Position numbers and translations under genes: made by a program | Notes under the pieces: generated by a model | What the model was told of the DNA's origin: nothing | The model's database searches: none | What the model saw: the letters and a program-made list of their open reading frames with translations, nothing else | Shown: piece by piece, positions 9,045 through 19,222 of the stretch | Position numbering within the stretch: position 1 is the first letter of the stretch | Layout of the letters: every line of letters starts with the position of its first letter | Assembly: GCF_900454895.1 (NCBI RefSeq) | Contig: NZ_UGTA01000001.1 | Span: forward strand, 620,001 to 684,000 | Direction of reading: 5' to 3' | Origin: Phocoenobacter uteri | GTDB taxonomy: Bacteria > Pseudomonadota > Gammaproteobacteria > Enterobacterales > Pasteurellaceae | DNA length: 64,000 nt

Positions 9045-10538
9045 GTGAAAAAAATTCTTTTAAAAAATACGTTTTTGAGCATAGGTTTTTTATGTGGCTC
9101 CTCTCTTTGTTATGCTGGTGTTGGCGTTGAGTTGAATCAAACGGATTTAAATACGCTACTTCAATCATTTTCTGTTTCTGATATTCCAAATCAATCTCCG
9201 AGTAAGACTCACAAACTTCAAATCAACGATAAAGATAATCTTTTAGGTAAAAAAGAAATTGCCTTTAAAACTCGAATAGAGCTTAAAGAAGAACTAAATA
9301 ATCTCTTGGCATTGATGTTAAAAAAAGGCTATGCCACCTCGTCTATTGTATCTGAAAATGGCGAAATTAAAGTAATTGCAGGCAAAGTGAATAATGTGAT
9401 TATGCAAGATAGTTCGACTTTCTTTCCTAATTTAAAGAAAAAACTTTTTGGTGCAGATTTAGATGGCAAAATTTTAAATATCAATGACGTGAATGAGTTT
9501 GTTGCAAGATATAACAAAAACAGCACTAACAAATTAAATGTGTCTATTGTGAATGCAGATAAAAAACATTATTCCGATGTAGTTGTAAAAAATGACTACC
9601 ATTTTAAGATCACGCCCAAATTACAGGTAAAGCATACAAAGCCAATAAAAAGTAAACAGAATAAATCCTCAAAAACGACTTACAATTTAGGATTGGATTT
9701 TGAACAAATTCTAGGTTTCAATGATCGCTTGAACTTAAATGCAAATCTTGAAAAACAAGACAGAATGCTGAGTGCAAATTATAGTTTTTTGGTTAAAGAC
9801 GTTGATTTTAGTCTTAATTACACACGCTATAAACAGAAAAAAGAGCAGTTTAGTGGCATTGTGTTGGTAGATAAATTACACAGAATTGGAATGAGTGCCA
9901 ATACTGAGCTTATCAAAGATCCTGATTTTATGGTGTCAGCTTATGTAAGCTTATCTCAAGAAAATGAGAAAGAAGTGTTAAAAAATACGTTAATTTATGA
10001 TCGTGATTTTACAGATGCAGGTATTGGAGCGAGTGTTTTAAAATATTTTGTGAAAGATAAAAAAATCTATGCATTAGAATTTAAACCAAATCTGAATTTT
10101 AATTTAGCAAAGCAGGATGAACCGATTAAACGTGATGATAGTCAGTGTTTAATGAGTCGTAATTACACGAATTTTAACACGGATTATTATAGTTTAAACG
10201 GTTTTTTAGGCTATTCTAAATTAGTATCAGGCGATGTAATGTATGATAAATGTACTTATACGAATAAAAATAATGATTTCGATAGTGAGCCATTAGTCTA
10301 TGATTCGCCTTTTGTTTTTTATATCAATAATACAGTGAAATATCCTGTGAAAATTGAAAAAGTAACGTTATATCCATTTTTAGAATTTGCTGCTGGTAGA
10401 GATGTTGAAAATAGGGAAACATTAACTGGTGCAAGTGCTGGTGTGATATTTTCAAGTAACAATATAGGTTTTGGGACGAAGTATAGTCATACAAAAAATG
10501 ATCGTGCTATGTCTATAAAATTAAATGTGCAATTTTAA
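9045..10538 (+). CDS. Two-partner secretion outer-membrane transporter (TpsB/ShlB/FhaC family)
   Basis: This outer-membrane barrel exports the TpsA protein encoded next to it. I place the start at GTG 9045 because AAAAGGAT lies just before it. The open frame reaches a TTG at 9027, but the ribosome site would then be inside the gene. From GTG the protein is 497 residues with a signal peptide ending SLCYAGVG. A POTRA-like domain (IELKEELNNLLALMLKKGYATSSIV, continuing to GKVNNVIM) spans about residues 75-130. The rest is beta-rich with alternating strands, ending in phenylalanine (KLNVQF), as outer-membrane barrels do. TpsA begins 17 bases after its stop. Confidence 0.9.
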   Translation: MKKILLKNTFLSIGFLCGSSLCYAGVGVELNQTDLNTLLQSFSVSDIPNQSPSKTHKLQINDKDNLLGKKEIAFKTRIELKEELNNLLALMLKKGYATSSIVSENGEIKVIAGKVNNVIMQDSSTFFPNLKKKLFGADLDGKILNINDVNEFVARYNKNSTNKLNVSIVNADKKHYSDVVVKNDYHFKITPKLQVKHTKPIKSKQNKSSKTTYNLGLDFEQILGFNDRLNLNANLEKQDRMLSANYSFLVKDVDFSLNYTRYKQKKEQFSGIVLVDKLHRIGMSANTELIKDPDFMVSAYVSLSQENEKEVLKNTLIYDRDFTDAGIGASVLKYFVKDKKIYALEFKPNLNFNLAKQDEPIKRDDSQCLMSRNYTNFNTDYYSLNGFLGYSKLVSGDVMYDKCTYTNKNNDFDSEPLVYDSPFVFYINNTVKYPVKIEKVTLYPFLEFAAGRDVENRETLTGASAGVIFSSNNIGFGTKYSHTKNDRAMSIKLNVQF

Positions 10539-10555
10539 ATAGGAAGGAGTATGAA

Positions 10556-13500
10556 ATGTTAAATTTCAAAAAAAGTCCATTATTTATTTCTATCTTGGCA
10601 GCAATTTCGACGCAAGTAAATGCAAATACCGTCGTTGATTCAAATAAGGCTGGGCATACAGTTGTTAAAATGACCAACGGCGTAAGTCAAATTGATATTG
10701 AAACACCAAATAGCGACGGTGTTTCAATGAACTATTTTGAAAAGTTCAATGTAGAAGGTAAGGGTACAATCATTAACAACAGTAATGTTGATTATAATTC
10801 AGTACTTGCTGGAAAAATTGAGGCCAATAAAAACTTAATTAAAAGAGAAGCGGATGTTGCGGTAATGAACGTAACTGGGCGTGATAAAACGAAACTTATC
10901 AGCCGTTTAGAAGCTGCTTCTTCAAAAGATTTACACGTTTATATTGCAAATGAAAGTGGTATTTTAGTTGATGGTGCTTCTTTTGAAAACATTCAAAAAT
11001 TGACGTTAACCACAGGGGTTGTTGATCAGGATTTAACAACACGTGTGCGTGGCGGAGAAGTGGTTATTTCAGGTAAAGGATTAAAAGGTGTTAAAAACTT
11101 AAATTTATTTACAGAAGTATTAACCAATAACGGTAAAATTGCTGCTGGTGAAAAAGTAACAGCAATTTTGGGCAAAAATGATATTGATAAAGACGGCAAT
11201 ATTATTTTCATTCCAAGCAAGGTTTATGTTAAAGCAAGTAAACTAGGTAAAATTTATTCAGAGCAAATTGATGTAAAAGCAACTTCTCCATTACTTGATG
11301 TTGAAATTGATGAACTTTTAGCAAAAAATAATATTAACCTTGATGCGAAAGGAAAAGTAACAAACAAAGGTAATATTGTCGCTCAAAATAAAGTCACTAT
11401 TAAAGCAAAAGCCTTTGATAATATTGGTAAAGTTAAGTTTGATAAAGCGTCTTATGATTTAAAATGGGTCACCCGAGATGGTCAAATTGTAGATGTGAAT
11501 TTCATTAAAGAGGTATGGAATAAAACTCATAAAGAGCAATTAACCTCAAAAGATACTTGGTTATTGATGACAGGTTCATTATTAAATCAATGGACCTATG
11601 ATGAAAGCACTTATGAGAAAGATGGCTCAATTGTTAAGAATTTCAGAAAATTCTTAGATAATCTCAATGTGGCTGATAAGAATACAGTCTTATCAAAAGA
11701 GGGGATAGACTTAGTTGCTCAAAAACAACGCAAATCTGAATTTGTCAATAAAGGTGATATTTATGCCACCGAGACCAATGAAAAACGTATTTTAGAAGCT
11801 GTTGCGATCAGTAAAGCGAAAGCCAAGCAAGCTATGGTTTCAGCAAATGATGTGGTAATTACGCTTGATGATTTATTGCAAAATAAAGACGCTGTCATTT
11901 CTGCAAAAGATAGTTTAAAAATAACCGCTAGAAAAGTGATCAATAGTAATAGCATTTCAGGGGATATTCTTTTACAAGATGGTTATGAAAATATCTCTTG
12001 GGAAGTTATGCCAATATATGTTGAAAAACGAAACTTCTTGAATCCTAAAAAACCGAAAAAAGTCATTGTGGATGCCACTTATGATATTGCTTATGAGCGA
12101 GGTCTAGTTGATGAGGATTCTGCAAGAAAAACGAAGATTTCAGCAATCAATACTTCTGCAATCAAGGGTAAAAAAGTTAATATTAACGCAACAGAAGTTG
12201 AATTATCTGATGATATTAACACGGGGATGTCAGTTCAAGCAGATAAATTAACGATTGATACGAATAATCTGAAATTAAAAGGTCAAGAAATTAAAGCAAA
12301 AGAGTTGACTTTAAATGGTAAAAAAGTGACCTTAGATAGTGCGGTTATTAAAGCAGATAAAGCAGATTTAACGGTCGATAGTTTAAGACTTAATACCCTT
12401 AAAACCAAAGAAATTGTGTTAAAAACTGATAAAGAAGAACTGACTCGGGAAGTTGGTTCAGGTAGTGGCATTTTTGCAAAAAATGAATTAAATCTGACCG
12501 CTAAAAATGTTGCATTAGAATCTTCTATTCTGAAGTCTGACGGTAAATTGAAAATTACAGCAGATCAGATCGACAATGACTCTTCTTATTTAGAAAAAGA
12601 TTATCAATCATCTTATGATATTTCAAAATCATTTAGAAAAATCAAACATAATGAAAAAACACAGGTGAATGCACCAAGTTTCATTTATGCAAAAGATTTG
12701 GATATTGATGCAAAACAGTTGAATACCAAAGGTAGTCACGTTGTGGGTACGGAGTATATCAATATTGATTCAAATATTGCCAAAGTGGATGTCGCAACAG
12801 TAAAAAATGAATTAGATAAAAAAGTTGGCATTGATAATGGAATTTTAGGCGAAAACTATAAAAAAGTTAAAAAGGAAGAACAAAAATCAATTGGCTCAGT
12901 AGTACAAAGTGACGGTGAAATCGCCGCTAAAATTGCAAAAGAGTTGATTGTTGTTGGGAGTAAAATAAAAGGTGCTAAGGTTAAACTCGAATCTAATGAT
13001 GTCACCATTGCTAGTGCGAAGAATAATACTGATACTGTCACAGACTCACACTTTATTTTAGCTGGGGAAGAGTTAAACGGAAGCGTTGAGCTAGGGGATG
13101 TGAGTGCTAAAGTTGATATGGAAATAGCGAAGAAAGAGCATATTGAAGAATCGACGACAACTCATTCAGGCTCTTCTATTGAAGGCGGTAAAGTTGAAAT
13201 TACGGCGAAAAAAGAGGTAACCGTTGATGGCTCCAATATAAAGGGTGACAACGTAACGATATCTGCCAAAACTGTAGATATTCAAGATAGTAAAAACAAG
13301 GTTAAGATTAAAAAAGATGGTGTAACTGCAAGTGTAAATGCTGACTTTGGACTTAAAAATGATACTGCATCAGGTAAGGTGACCACAACTCTCGATCATA
13401 AAAAAGAAAATCTAGATACTGAAGTATCTAGTGCTTCAACGATTGAAGGCGGTTCAGTCGTGATTACGGCAGATGATGTGACTGTAACAGGTTCTAACGT

Positions 13501-16444
13501 AACAGGTAATGTTGATATTATTGCGAAAGACAATGTGATTATCCAAAACGCTGATAATATTTCGAAATATGAACAAGATAGTGAAAAATTCATTGTTGGA
13601 ATGGGCGGAAAAGTTCAGTCTTCTGTTGTTGGGTTAATTTCTAAGGCCAAAAAGTTGGTTGATGAAAGAGAGCAATTATTAGGCTATCTTGCAAATCCTA
13701 TTGCAGGCTATCAAAAAGCTAAAGAAATTAAAGCTGAATTAGAAAAAAACTATAATGAAATTAAACGGTTAGTAAATAATGTTAAAGCGAACAATGTTGA
13801 TCCTGCTTCATTAGGTATTGCCGTTTCAGTTGATGGTAACGTAAGCTTAAATAAACAATACATCAACGTGTTAGAGAAAAAATCAAGTGCTGCGAATATT
13901 AGTGGTGGAAATATCAATATTTCTGCGGGTAATGTGGTTACGATTCAAAACTCTAATGTAACTGCAGATAAATTAGATATCGATGCAAGTAAAGTTGATG
14001 TTGTTGCAACTGAAAACAAAAAAGATGCTTATGAAGTAAATGCGAATGTAGGTGCTGAAACAAATGCAAATATTATTACTGAGACTGTAACAGCAAATGT
14101 AACAGCAGGCGTAAATCATAAGCAAAACCACAAAAAAGAGCAGGCTGGTAGTAAAATTCAAGTTGGCAAACTTAATATCAATTCAAAAACAGATGTTAAT
14201 GTAGCAAACTCTACTATCACAGCAGAAACTGGTTCAATAAATGCTGAAAATGTGAACTTAATTTCAAATGCTGATACTGAAACTAATTTTGGTATAGGGG
14301 TTAATGGCAAAATCAATCCTGAAACTGGGGATGGTAAACTTGATGTGGCAACAAAAATTGAGCATAAACAAGAAATTGCAAATACTTCGACGATCAATGG
14401 AGCAACAGTTCATGGTAATATTAAAAAACAAGATGCAGCAAAAGTGAATTTAGCTGCAAATGGAAATATTTCAACTAATGGACACGGTGCAACAGGCGGT
14501 TTAGGTTTATCAACCGAAGTGAAAAAAGAAACTGCACATACCGATGGCACTTATGTCGTGGGTATGAACGGCAAATTGAATGTCGATGAAAACGGTCAAT
14601 TAAATGATTCAAATCTTTCATCATCAGTAGCAGGCGATGTTGTAATTAAACCTAATAAAGATCTTCCATTAAAAGATACCAGTATTAACTTTGAAACAAA
14701 TACCAATGTGAATAATGAGGGAGTGATTGGTGGAAACATTGCATCAGATATAGCAACAGCTATCGTAGGTAAGAAAGAGCTTGAAAATGGCGATGTGAGT
14801 GGTTCAATAAATGTTAACGGACACGCTGAGCTTGGTGGTAATTCACAAGCAGGGCTTGATCAATTAGGTGGTAAAGTGGATTCTCACGGCACAGTGACAA
14901 TCGCAGGTAAAAAGCAACTTACCGATGGTAAAGTAGAGGGCTCTTTAACTATCAATGCAGACAGTGAAGCACACGCAGGTTTAAACAAACCAGCGGGGGC
15001 GTCAGTGAATGTAAATAGTGACGGAACAGTGACTATAGCAGGCAAAAAGCTCGTCGGTAAAGATGGCAAAATTGATGGTTCATTAACAATCAATACTCAC
15101 ACCGATACAGCCGCGAATACCGCAGAAGGCTTAACAACACTAGATGGCAATGCAAACTCAAACGGCACAGTGACAATCGCAGGTAAAAAGCAACTTACCG
15201 ATGGTAAAGTAGATGGTTCTTTAACTATCAATGCAGACAGTGAAGCACACGCAGGCTTGAATAAACCAGCAGGTGCGTCAGTGAATGTAAACAGTGACGG
15301 AACAGTGACCTTAGCAGGCAAAAAGCTCGTCGGTAAAGATGGCAAAGTTGATGGTTCATTAACAATTAACACTCACACCGATACAGCTGCTAATACCGCA
15401 GAAGGTTTAACAACACTAGATGGCAATGCAAACTCAAACGGCACAGTGACAATCGCAGGTAAAAAGCAACTTACCGATGGTAAAGTGGATGGCTCTTTAA
15501 CTATCAATGCAGACAGCGAAGCACACGCAGGTTTAAACAAACCAGCAGGTGTGTCAGTGAATGTTAACAGTGATGGAACAGTGACTGTAGAGGGTAAAAA
15601 AGTGATGGGTAAAGATGGCAAAGTTGATGGTTCATTAACAATCAACACTCACACTGATACAGCCGCGAACACCACAGAGGGGTTAACAAAACTAGATGGT
15701 AATGCAAACTCAAATGGTACTGTGACAATCGCAGGTAAAAAGCAACTTACCGATGGTAAAGTAGAGGGTTCTTTAACTATCAATGCAGACAGTGAAGCAC
15801 ACGCAGGCTTGAATAAACCAGCAGGTGCGTCAGTGAATGTAAATAGTGATGGAACAGTCACTGTAGCAGGCAAAAAAGTAATTGGTAAAGATGGCAAAGT
15901 TGATGGTTCATTAACAATCAATACTCACACTGATACAGCCGCGAACACCGCAGAGGGTTTAACAACCCTAGACGGTAATGCAAACTCAAACGGCACAGTG
16001 ACAATCGCAGGTAAAAAGCAACTTACCGATGGTAAAGTAGAGGGTTCTTTAACTATCAATGCAGGCAGCGAAGCACACGCAGGCTTGAATAAACCAGCGG
16101 GGGCGTCAGTGAATGTAAACAGCGATGGAGCAGTCACTGTAGCAGGCAAAAAAGTAATTGGTAAAGATGGCAAAGTTGATGGCTCATTAACAATCAATAC
16201 TCACACTGATACAGTTGCCAATACCGCAGAGGGTTTAACAAAACTAGATGGTACTGGAAACGCAAGCGGTGTAGTTAATCTTAATACTGACTTAGTTGAG
16301 GCTAGTGCTATGGCATCAGCAAAAGCTTCGGCAGGAATGAACGAAACCCCAAAAATTGAGCCAGAGGGTAAAGTTGAAGTTAAAAAGCTCTCTTTTGATG
16401 AAAGAGCGAGAAACTTCTTTAAAAGATTATTTCATATTAAGTAA
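10556..16444 (+). CDS. Two-partner secretion exoprotein (TpsA), filamentous haemagglutinin-like adhesin
   Basis: This 1962-residue secreted beta-helix protein has a short signal peptide (ends VNANT). It is followed by a TPS domain with AVMNVTG and ANESGILVDGASF, FhaB-like blocks that resemble the usual NPNG motifs. Haemagglutinin-type repeats fill the middle. From 14888 to 16267 lie five 92-residue repeats, each made of two similar halves starting GTVTIAGKK. The C-terminus is short and basic (FFKRLFHIK). There is no VENN motif and no obvious toxin domain, so an adhesin is more likely than a contact-dependent inhibition toxin. The ribosome site is GGAAGGAG. A strong terminator follows the stop. 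Confidence 0.9.
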   Translation: MLNFKKSPLFISILAAISTQVNANTVVDSNKAGHTVVKMTNGVSQIDIETPNSDGVSMNYFEKFNVEGKGTIINNSNVDYNSVLAGKIEANKNLIKREADVAVMNVTGRDKTKLISRLEAASSKDLHVYIANESGILVDGASFENIQKLTLTTGVVDQDLTTRVRGGEVVISGKGLKGVKNLNLFTEVLTNNGKIAAGEKVTAILGKNDIDKDGNIIFIPSKVYVKASKLGKIYSEQIDVKATSPLLDVEIDELLAKNNINLDAKGKVTNKGNIVAQNKVTIKAKAFDNIGKVKFDKASYDLKWVTRDGQIVDVNFIKEVWNKTHKEQLTSKDTWLLMTGSLLNQWTYDESTYEKDGSIVKNFRKFLDNLNVADKNTVLSKEGIDLVAQKQRKSEFVNKGDIYATETNEKRILEAVAISKAKAKQAMVSANDVVITLDDLLQNKDAVISAKDSLKITARKVINSNSISGDILLQDGYENISWEVMPIYVEKRNFLNPKKPKKVIVDATYDIAYERGLVDEDSARKTKISAINTSAIKGKKVNINATEVELSDDINTGMSVQADKLTIDTNNLKLKGQEIKAKELTLNGKKVTLDSAVIKADKADLTVDSLRLNTLKTKEIVLKTDKEELTREVGSGSGIFAKNELNLTAKNVALESSILKSDGKLKITADQIDNDSSYLEKDYQSSYDISKSFRKIKHNEKTQVNAPSFIYAKDLDIDAKQLNTKGSHVVGTEYINIDSNIAKVDVATVKNELDKKVGIDNGILGENYKKVKKEEQKSIGSVVQSDGEIAAKIAKELIVVGSKIKGAKVKLESNDVTIASAKNNTDTVTDSHFILAGEELNGSVELGDVSAKVDMEIAKKEHIEESTTTHSGSSIEGGKVEITAKKEVTVDGSNIKGDNVTISAKTVDIQDSKNKVKIKKDGVTASVNADFGLKNDTASGKVTTTLDHKKENLDTEVSSASTIEGGSVVITADDVTVTGSNVTGNVDIIAKDNVIIQNADNISKYEQDSEKFIVGMGGKVQSSVVGLISKAKKLVDEREQLLGYLANPIAGYQKAKEIKAELEKNYNEIKRLVNNVKANNVDPASLGIAVSVDGNVSLNKQYINVLEKKSSAANISGGNINISAGNVVTIQNSNVTADKLDIDASKVDVVATENKKDAYEVNANVGAETNANIITETVTANVTAGVNHKQNHKKEQAGSKIQVGKLNINSKTDVNVANSTITAETGSINAENVNLISNADTETNFGIGVNGKINPETGDGKLDVATKIEHKQEIANTSTINGATVHGNIKKQDAAKVNLAANGNISTNGHGATGGLGLSTEVKKETAHTDGTYVVGMNGKLNVDENGQLNDSNLSSSVAGDVVIKPNKDLPLKDTSINFETNTNVNNEGVIGGNIASDIATAIVGKKELENGDVSGSINVNGHAELGGNSQAGLDQLGGKVDSHGTVTIAGKKQLTDGKVEGSLTINADSEAHAGLNKPAGASVNVNSDGTVTIAGKKLVGKDGKIDGSLTINTHTDTAANTAEGLTTLDGNANSNGTVTIAGKKQLTDGKVDGSLTINADSEAHAGLNKPAGASVNVNSDGTVTLAGKKLVGKDGKVDGSLTINTHTDTAANTAEGLTTLDGNANSNGTVTIAGKKQLTDGKVDGSLTINADSEAHAGLNKPAGVSVNVNSDGTVTVEGKKVMGKDGKVDGSLTINTHTDTAANTTEGLTKLDGNANSNGTVTIAGKKQLTDGKVEGSLTINADSEAHAGLNKPAGASVNVNSDGTVTVAGKKVIGKDGKVDGSLTINTHTDTAANTAEGLTTLDGNANSNGTVTIAGKKQLTDGKVEGSLTINAGSEAHAGLNKPAGASVNVNSDGAVTVAGKKVIGKDGKVDGSLTINTHTDTVANTAEGLTKLDGTGNASGVVNLNTDLVEASAMASAKASAGMNETPKIEPEGKVEVKKLSFDERARNFFKRLFHIK
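14888..16267 (+). repeat. Five tandem 276-bp repeats within tpsA
   Basis: Copies start at 14888, 15164, 15440, 15716 and 15992, exactly 276 bases apart, and encode 92 residues each. Each unit joins half A (45 residues, GTVTIAGKKQLTDGKV followed by GSLTINADSEAHAGLN) to half B (47 residues, with GKDGKVDGSLTINTHTDTAAN). Copies differ mostly at synonymous sites. A worn half unit (IVGKKELENGDVSGSINVNG) precedes the array. The pattern suggests expansion by recombination, so copy number may vary between strains. Confidence 0.95.
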
Positions 16445-16464
16445 TCTTTTATAATCAATAAGAT

Positions 16465-16492
16465 AAGGGCGAGAAATTCGCCCTTTTTTATT
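16465..16492 (+). terminator. Rho-independent terminator after tpsA
   Basis: The 8-bp stem AAGGGCGA / TCGCCCTT (16465-16472 with 16478-16485) has loop GAAAT and is followed by a T tract. It lies between the convergent genes tpsA and tmcA and acts best on the plus strand. Confidence 0.9.
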
Positions 16493-18348
16493 TAGTCTAA
16501 AATGTTCTTTACTTCTTCTCTTACTTTTTTTAACCACGCTTTTTTATAATTAGGTAATTGTAGAGCATCTGTATTTAATATTGGATTTAAGAGCATTAAC
16601 GCATTAGGATTTAGTTTTTGTAACCGTTTTAAACTTGCATAGCAAGCGGTTAAACTTCGATGATCATTTGCAAAACCTTGCAAGTTTTTATGATCGCTAT
16701 CCATAAATGCAAGTTGGTTTTCAAGCGGTGTAATTTTTATTACTTTTTGCAAATATTGTAAAAATGGTAATAGAAAGAAATCTCGTTGAAATTGTGTTTG
16801 GGCTTGTTGGACAAAATCTATACCTTTTTTTGTAATCGGATATAACATCATTGCACTATGATAGCCACTGCTGGCTTCTTTTGTTGGGCTGATTTGCACT
16901 AATTTAAAGTCACAATTTTGCCAAAAATGAAATAGTTTTTCATTTAATCCAAAGCTGACAGAAATAAAATCAAGATCATTTTTTTCTTGGATTTGCAAAA
17001 TTAGCTTAGAAACTAACCGCTTACCAAAGCCTTGTTGTTGCTTCTGTGGTGTGATTGCAATGCGAGAAATACGAATTGAGCGTAATCGTCCTGCTTCCAT
17101 CAAATTTCCTTGAAAACAGAGATATTGTGCAACTAAATTTCCTTGTGGACGGCGTGTGCCTTGCCAAATCTTTTTAACAAGATCTTGATCTAATCCTCCT
17201 TCAAAAATAGCCCAAATACCACCAATAAGCTGATTATTTTCGATGTGTTTTAAATAATATTGGTTAGGGGCATCAAATAAGCGTCGCAGATCCGTTGGCG
17301 TTGTTTTGTAATGTGCATTTGCTAAAAGTTGATAAAATGCTTGGTGGCTATGTGGGGCATTATCTTCAAGATCATCTAAGATCAATAACTGATTGATAAA
17401 TTTTTCAAGGCGATCATTTTCTTGCCAGCGTAGAGGTTTAGTGAGCAACCATTCTTTATAAGGGCGGGTTAATTGAGGTAAGAATTTAAGATTAAACCCA
17501 CGTCCAGTCCCCTCATAATTTTGTGTTGTGGTAGCAAGAATAACCTTTTTAAAATAATTTGTCAGTTGGTGTAACGTTGGTAAAGGCAAGGTTGCTGCTT
17601 CATCAACGAATAACCAACAATCAGATTTTAGTTGTTTATTTTCAATAAGTTGTAGTAATTTATCTGGGGGGTAAAATAAAATGTTTTTTTGTTCTATATT
17701 ATTTTGCCAAAATGTAGATAAAGCAAAATGACTCCTAGAGGTAATAATAACCTGATGGTTTTGTTGAATTTTTTGAGCGAGTTTTCCTAATAGGGTAGAT
17801 TTACCTCGTCCTCTTGGGGCTGTAATTAAATGAATATCTGCATTGTGTGTAGGTAATTTATTAAAAATAAATTGTTGCTGCTGAGTAAATTGTGAAAATG
17901 TGTAAATTTTAGGAAAAAAATGACCGCTTGTGAGTCTATTAAGATCAAAATCTTTAACTATTTCAAATTGAAATTTATGGATAAGCTCTTGAAAATAATA
18001 AAAAAAATTAGGCGATTTACTATAACCTTGTTCAGACCAGCGTAGGCTATCGTTATCAACATTATCGGTTAAACATTGCCATTGAGGGCAGAGAATAATT
18101 AACGTTCCCTTGCTTGCGAGCGTCCCGCTGACAATAGCAAGTGCGTCTAAATTAAAGCAAACCCCTTGCCCATTACTCATATCATAAATTGCATAATCAA
18201 GCGTTTGCCCCAGCAATTTTTTAGCATTCTTAAAAGAGAGTGTTGGAATGTTAAGTACATAATTATGAACTGTTTCGTGCAAATAAACGCCATTCCCTGA
18301 CAAGTTTTCAAGAGAGAATGGCTGAGTAACAATGACTAGTTTACGCAT
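16492..18348 (-). CDS. tmcA: tRNA(Met) cytidine acetyltransferase TmcA
   Basis: TmcA uses acetyl-CoA and ATP to make N4-acetylcytidine at the wobble base of elongator tRNA-Met, which prevents misreading of AUA. The 618-residue protein has an N-terminal DUF1726-type region, then the helicase-like ATPase with P-loop APRGRGKSTLLG (about 174-185) and FVDEAATLPLPTL (about 245-257). A GNAT domain follows with RIAITPQKQQQGFGKRL. It is slightly shorter than the E. coli enzyme (671). The kinase-like gene upstream ends two bases before its ATG, so the two form an operon. Confidence 0.95.
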   Translation of the reverse strand: MRKLVIVTQPFSLENLSGNGVYLHETVHNYVLNIPTLSFKNAKKLLGQTLDYAIYDMSNGQGVCFNLDALAIVSGTLASKGTLIILCPQWQCLTDNVDNDSLRWSEQGYSKSPNFFYYFQELIHKFQFEIVKDFDLNRLTSGHFFPKIYTFSQFTQQQQFIFNKLPTHNADIHLITAPRGRGKSTLLGKLAQKIQQNHQVIITSRSHFALSTFWQNNIEQKNILFYPPDKLLQLIENKQLKSDCWLFVDEAATLPLPTLHQLTNYFKKVILATTTQNYEGTGRGFNLKFLPQLTRPYKEWLLTKPLRWQENDRLEKFINQLLILDDLEDNAPHSHQAFYQLLANAHYKTTPTDLRRLFDAPNQYYLKHIENNQLIGGIWAIFEGGLDQDLVKKIWQGTRRPQGNLVAQYLCFQGNLMEAGRLRSIRISRIAITPQKQQQGFGKRLVSKLILQIQEKNDLDFISVSFGLNEKLFHFWQNCDFKLVQISPTKEASSGYHSAMMLYPITKKGIDFVQQAQTQFQRDFFLLPFLQYLQKVIKITPLENQLAFMDSDHKNLQGFANDHRSLTACYASLKRLQKLNPNALMLLNPILNTDALQLPNYKKAWLKKVREEVKNILD

Positions 18349-18350
18349 AA

Positions 18351-19064
18351 CTATTTGATATTTAAAATATATTCAAAAATATAAATAACAGAAATTAAAT
18401 CTTTTCTTGCAATCGGTTTTGTTGGGGATAATAGCCAATAAAGCCAGCGTTTATTCTTTATATATTTCATAGTAGCTTGCCAAATTTCATTTCCACCACC
18501 CTGAATGTAGCTTTCAACAGCTTGTTCAACAATTTCTTGTGATAGCTTTGCACGATATAAGCTGTGAATAAAGATCAGCAAATCACGCACTTTTTTACTT
18601 TCTAGGCTTTTATTTGAAAATTTGTTTTCAAAATCAATAAAATAAATCTGATCTTCCAACATCGTTATATCTCGAATTGCAGGGCGACCGTGAATAAAAC
18701 CTTGTTGATGTAATTTGCTTAGTGCTTTAGCTGCTGAGTTAACAAAATAATGGCTTTGTGTTATTGATATATGTGGTTGTCTTAATAATGCCGCGATAGA
18801 TATTCCGACATTATTAGTAACAAAATAATTATTACCTGTTAGCACCAAACGTGCAGTTGAGACTTGTTTATCATTTAGATAACTCAGCTGTTCAATTTCA
18901 CGTTGTAATGCTTTTTCTGGGAAAGGTTTTAAAATATGCTCAAATCCAGTTAATTGTTCAGTCTGTTTAAGCCAATATTTTTGACCTTGAAAGTAAAACG
19001 CAGTAATTCTTACCCCTTTATGGCTAGCAACTAATTGTTCTACATACTCTCTTAATGTATCCAT
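18351..19064 (-). CDS. Kinase-like (RIO/Bud32-type fold) protein
   Basis: The 237-residue protein has protein-kinase-like lobes. YWLKQTEQL could contain the ATP-binding lysine. HGRPAIRDI sits at the place of the catalytic loop (HGDxxxxN in RIO kinases) and FIDFE at the metal-binding DFD/DFE site. The catalytic loop carries HGR, not HGD; the aspartate is shifted to RDI, which may be normal for this subgroup or may mean altered activity. It precedes tmcA with a two-base gap. The substrate is unknown; phosphorylation of a sugar, lipid or protein is possible. Confidence 0.7.
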   Translation of the reverse strand: MDTLREYVEQLVASHKGVRITAFYFQGQKYWLKQTEQLTGFEHILKPFPEKALQREIEQLSYLNDKQVSTARLVLTGNNYFVTNNVGISIAALLRQPHISITQSHYFVNSAAKALSKLHQQGFIHGRPAIRDITMLEDQIYFIDFENKFSNKSLESKKVRDLLIFIHSLYRAKLSQEIVEQAVESYIQGGGNEIWQATMKYIKNKRWLYWLLSPTKPIARKDLISVIYIFEYILNIK

Positions 19065-19222
19065 TATTATTTGTGTTTTATAAAAACCCGAAATTGTATC
19101 CCTATTTATGAGCTAAATCAATTTAGATTTTATTTTTGGAATAACACTCTATTTATGCTTGAAGTTTATGAAATAAAAATTTATTATTTGTGTGAAATTT
19201 TTAACTATTTTGAGGAGTGATT

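Noticed and set aside
14884..16197. Series of 69-91 codon minus-strand frames with a 276-base period opposite tpsA
   Set aside because: They are reverse-strand shadows of the tandem repeats, with no ribosome sites and identical period; not separate genes.
10556..16444. tpsA as a contact-dependent inhibition (CdiA) toxin
   Set aside because: No VENN motif, no variable toxin-like C-terminus and no immunity gene before tmcA; the tail is short and basic.
17660..17680. G6 tract in tmcA and a similar one in the DUF808 gene as phase-variation switches
   Set aside because: Six bases are too short for reliable slippage and the genes are not typical phase-variable genes.
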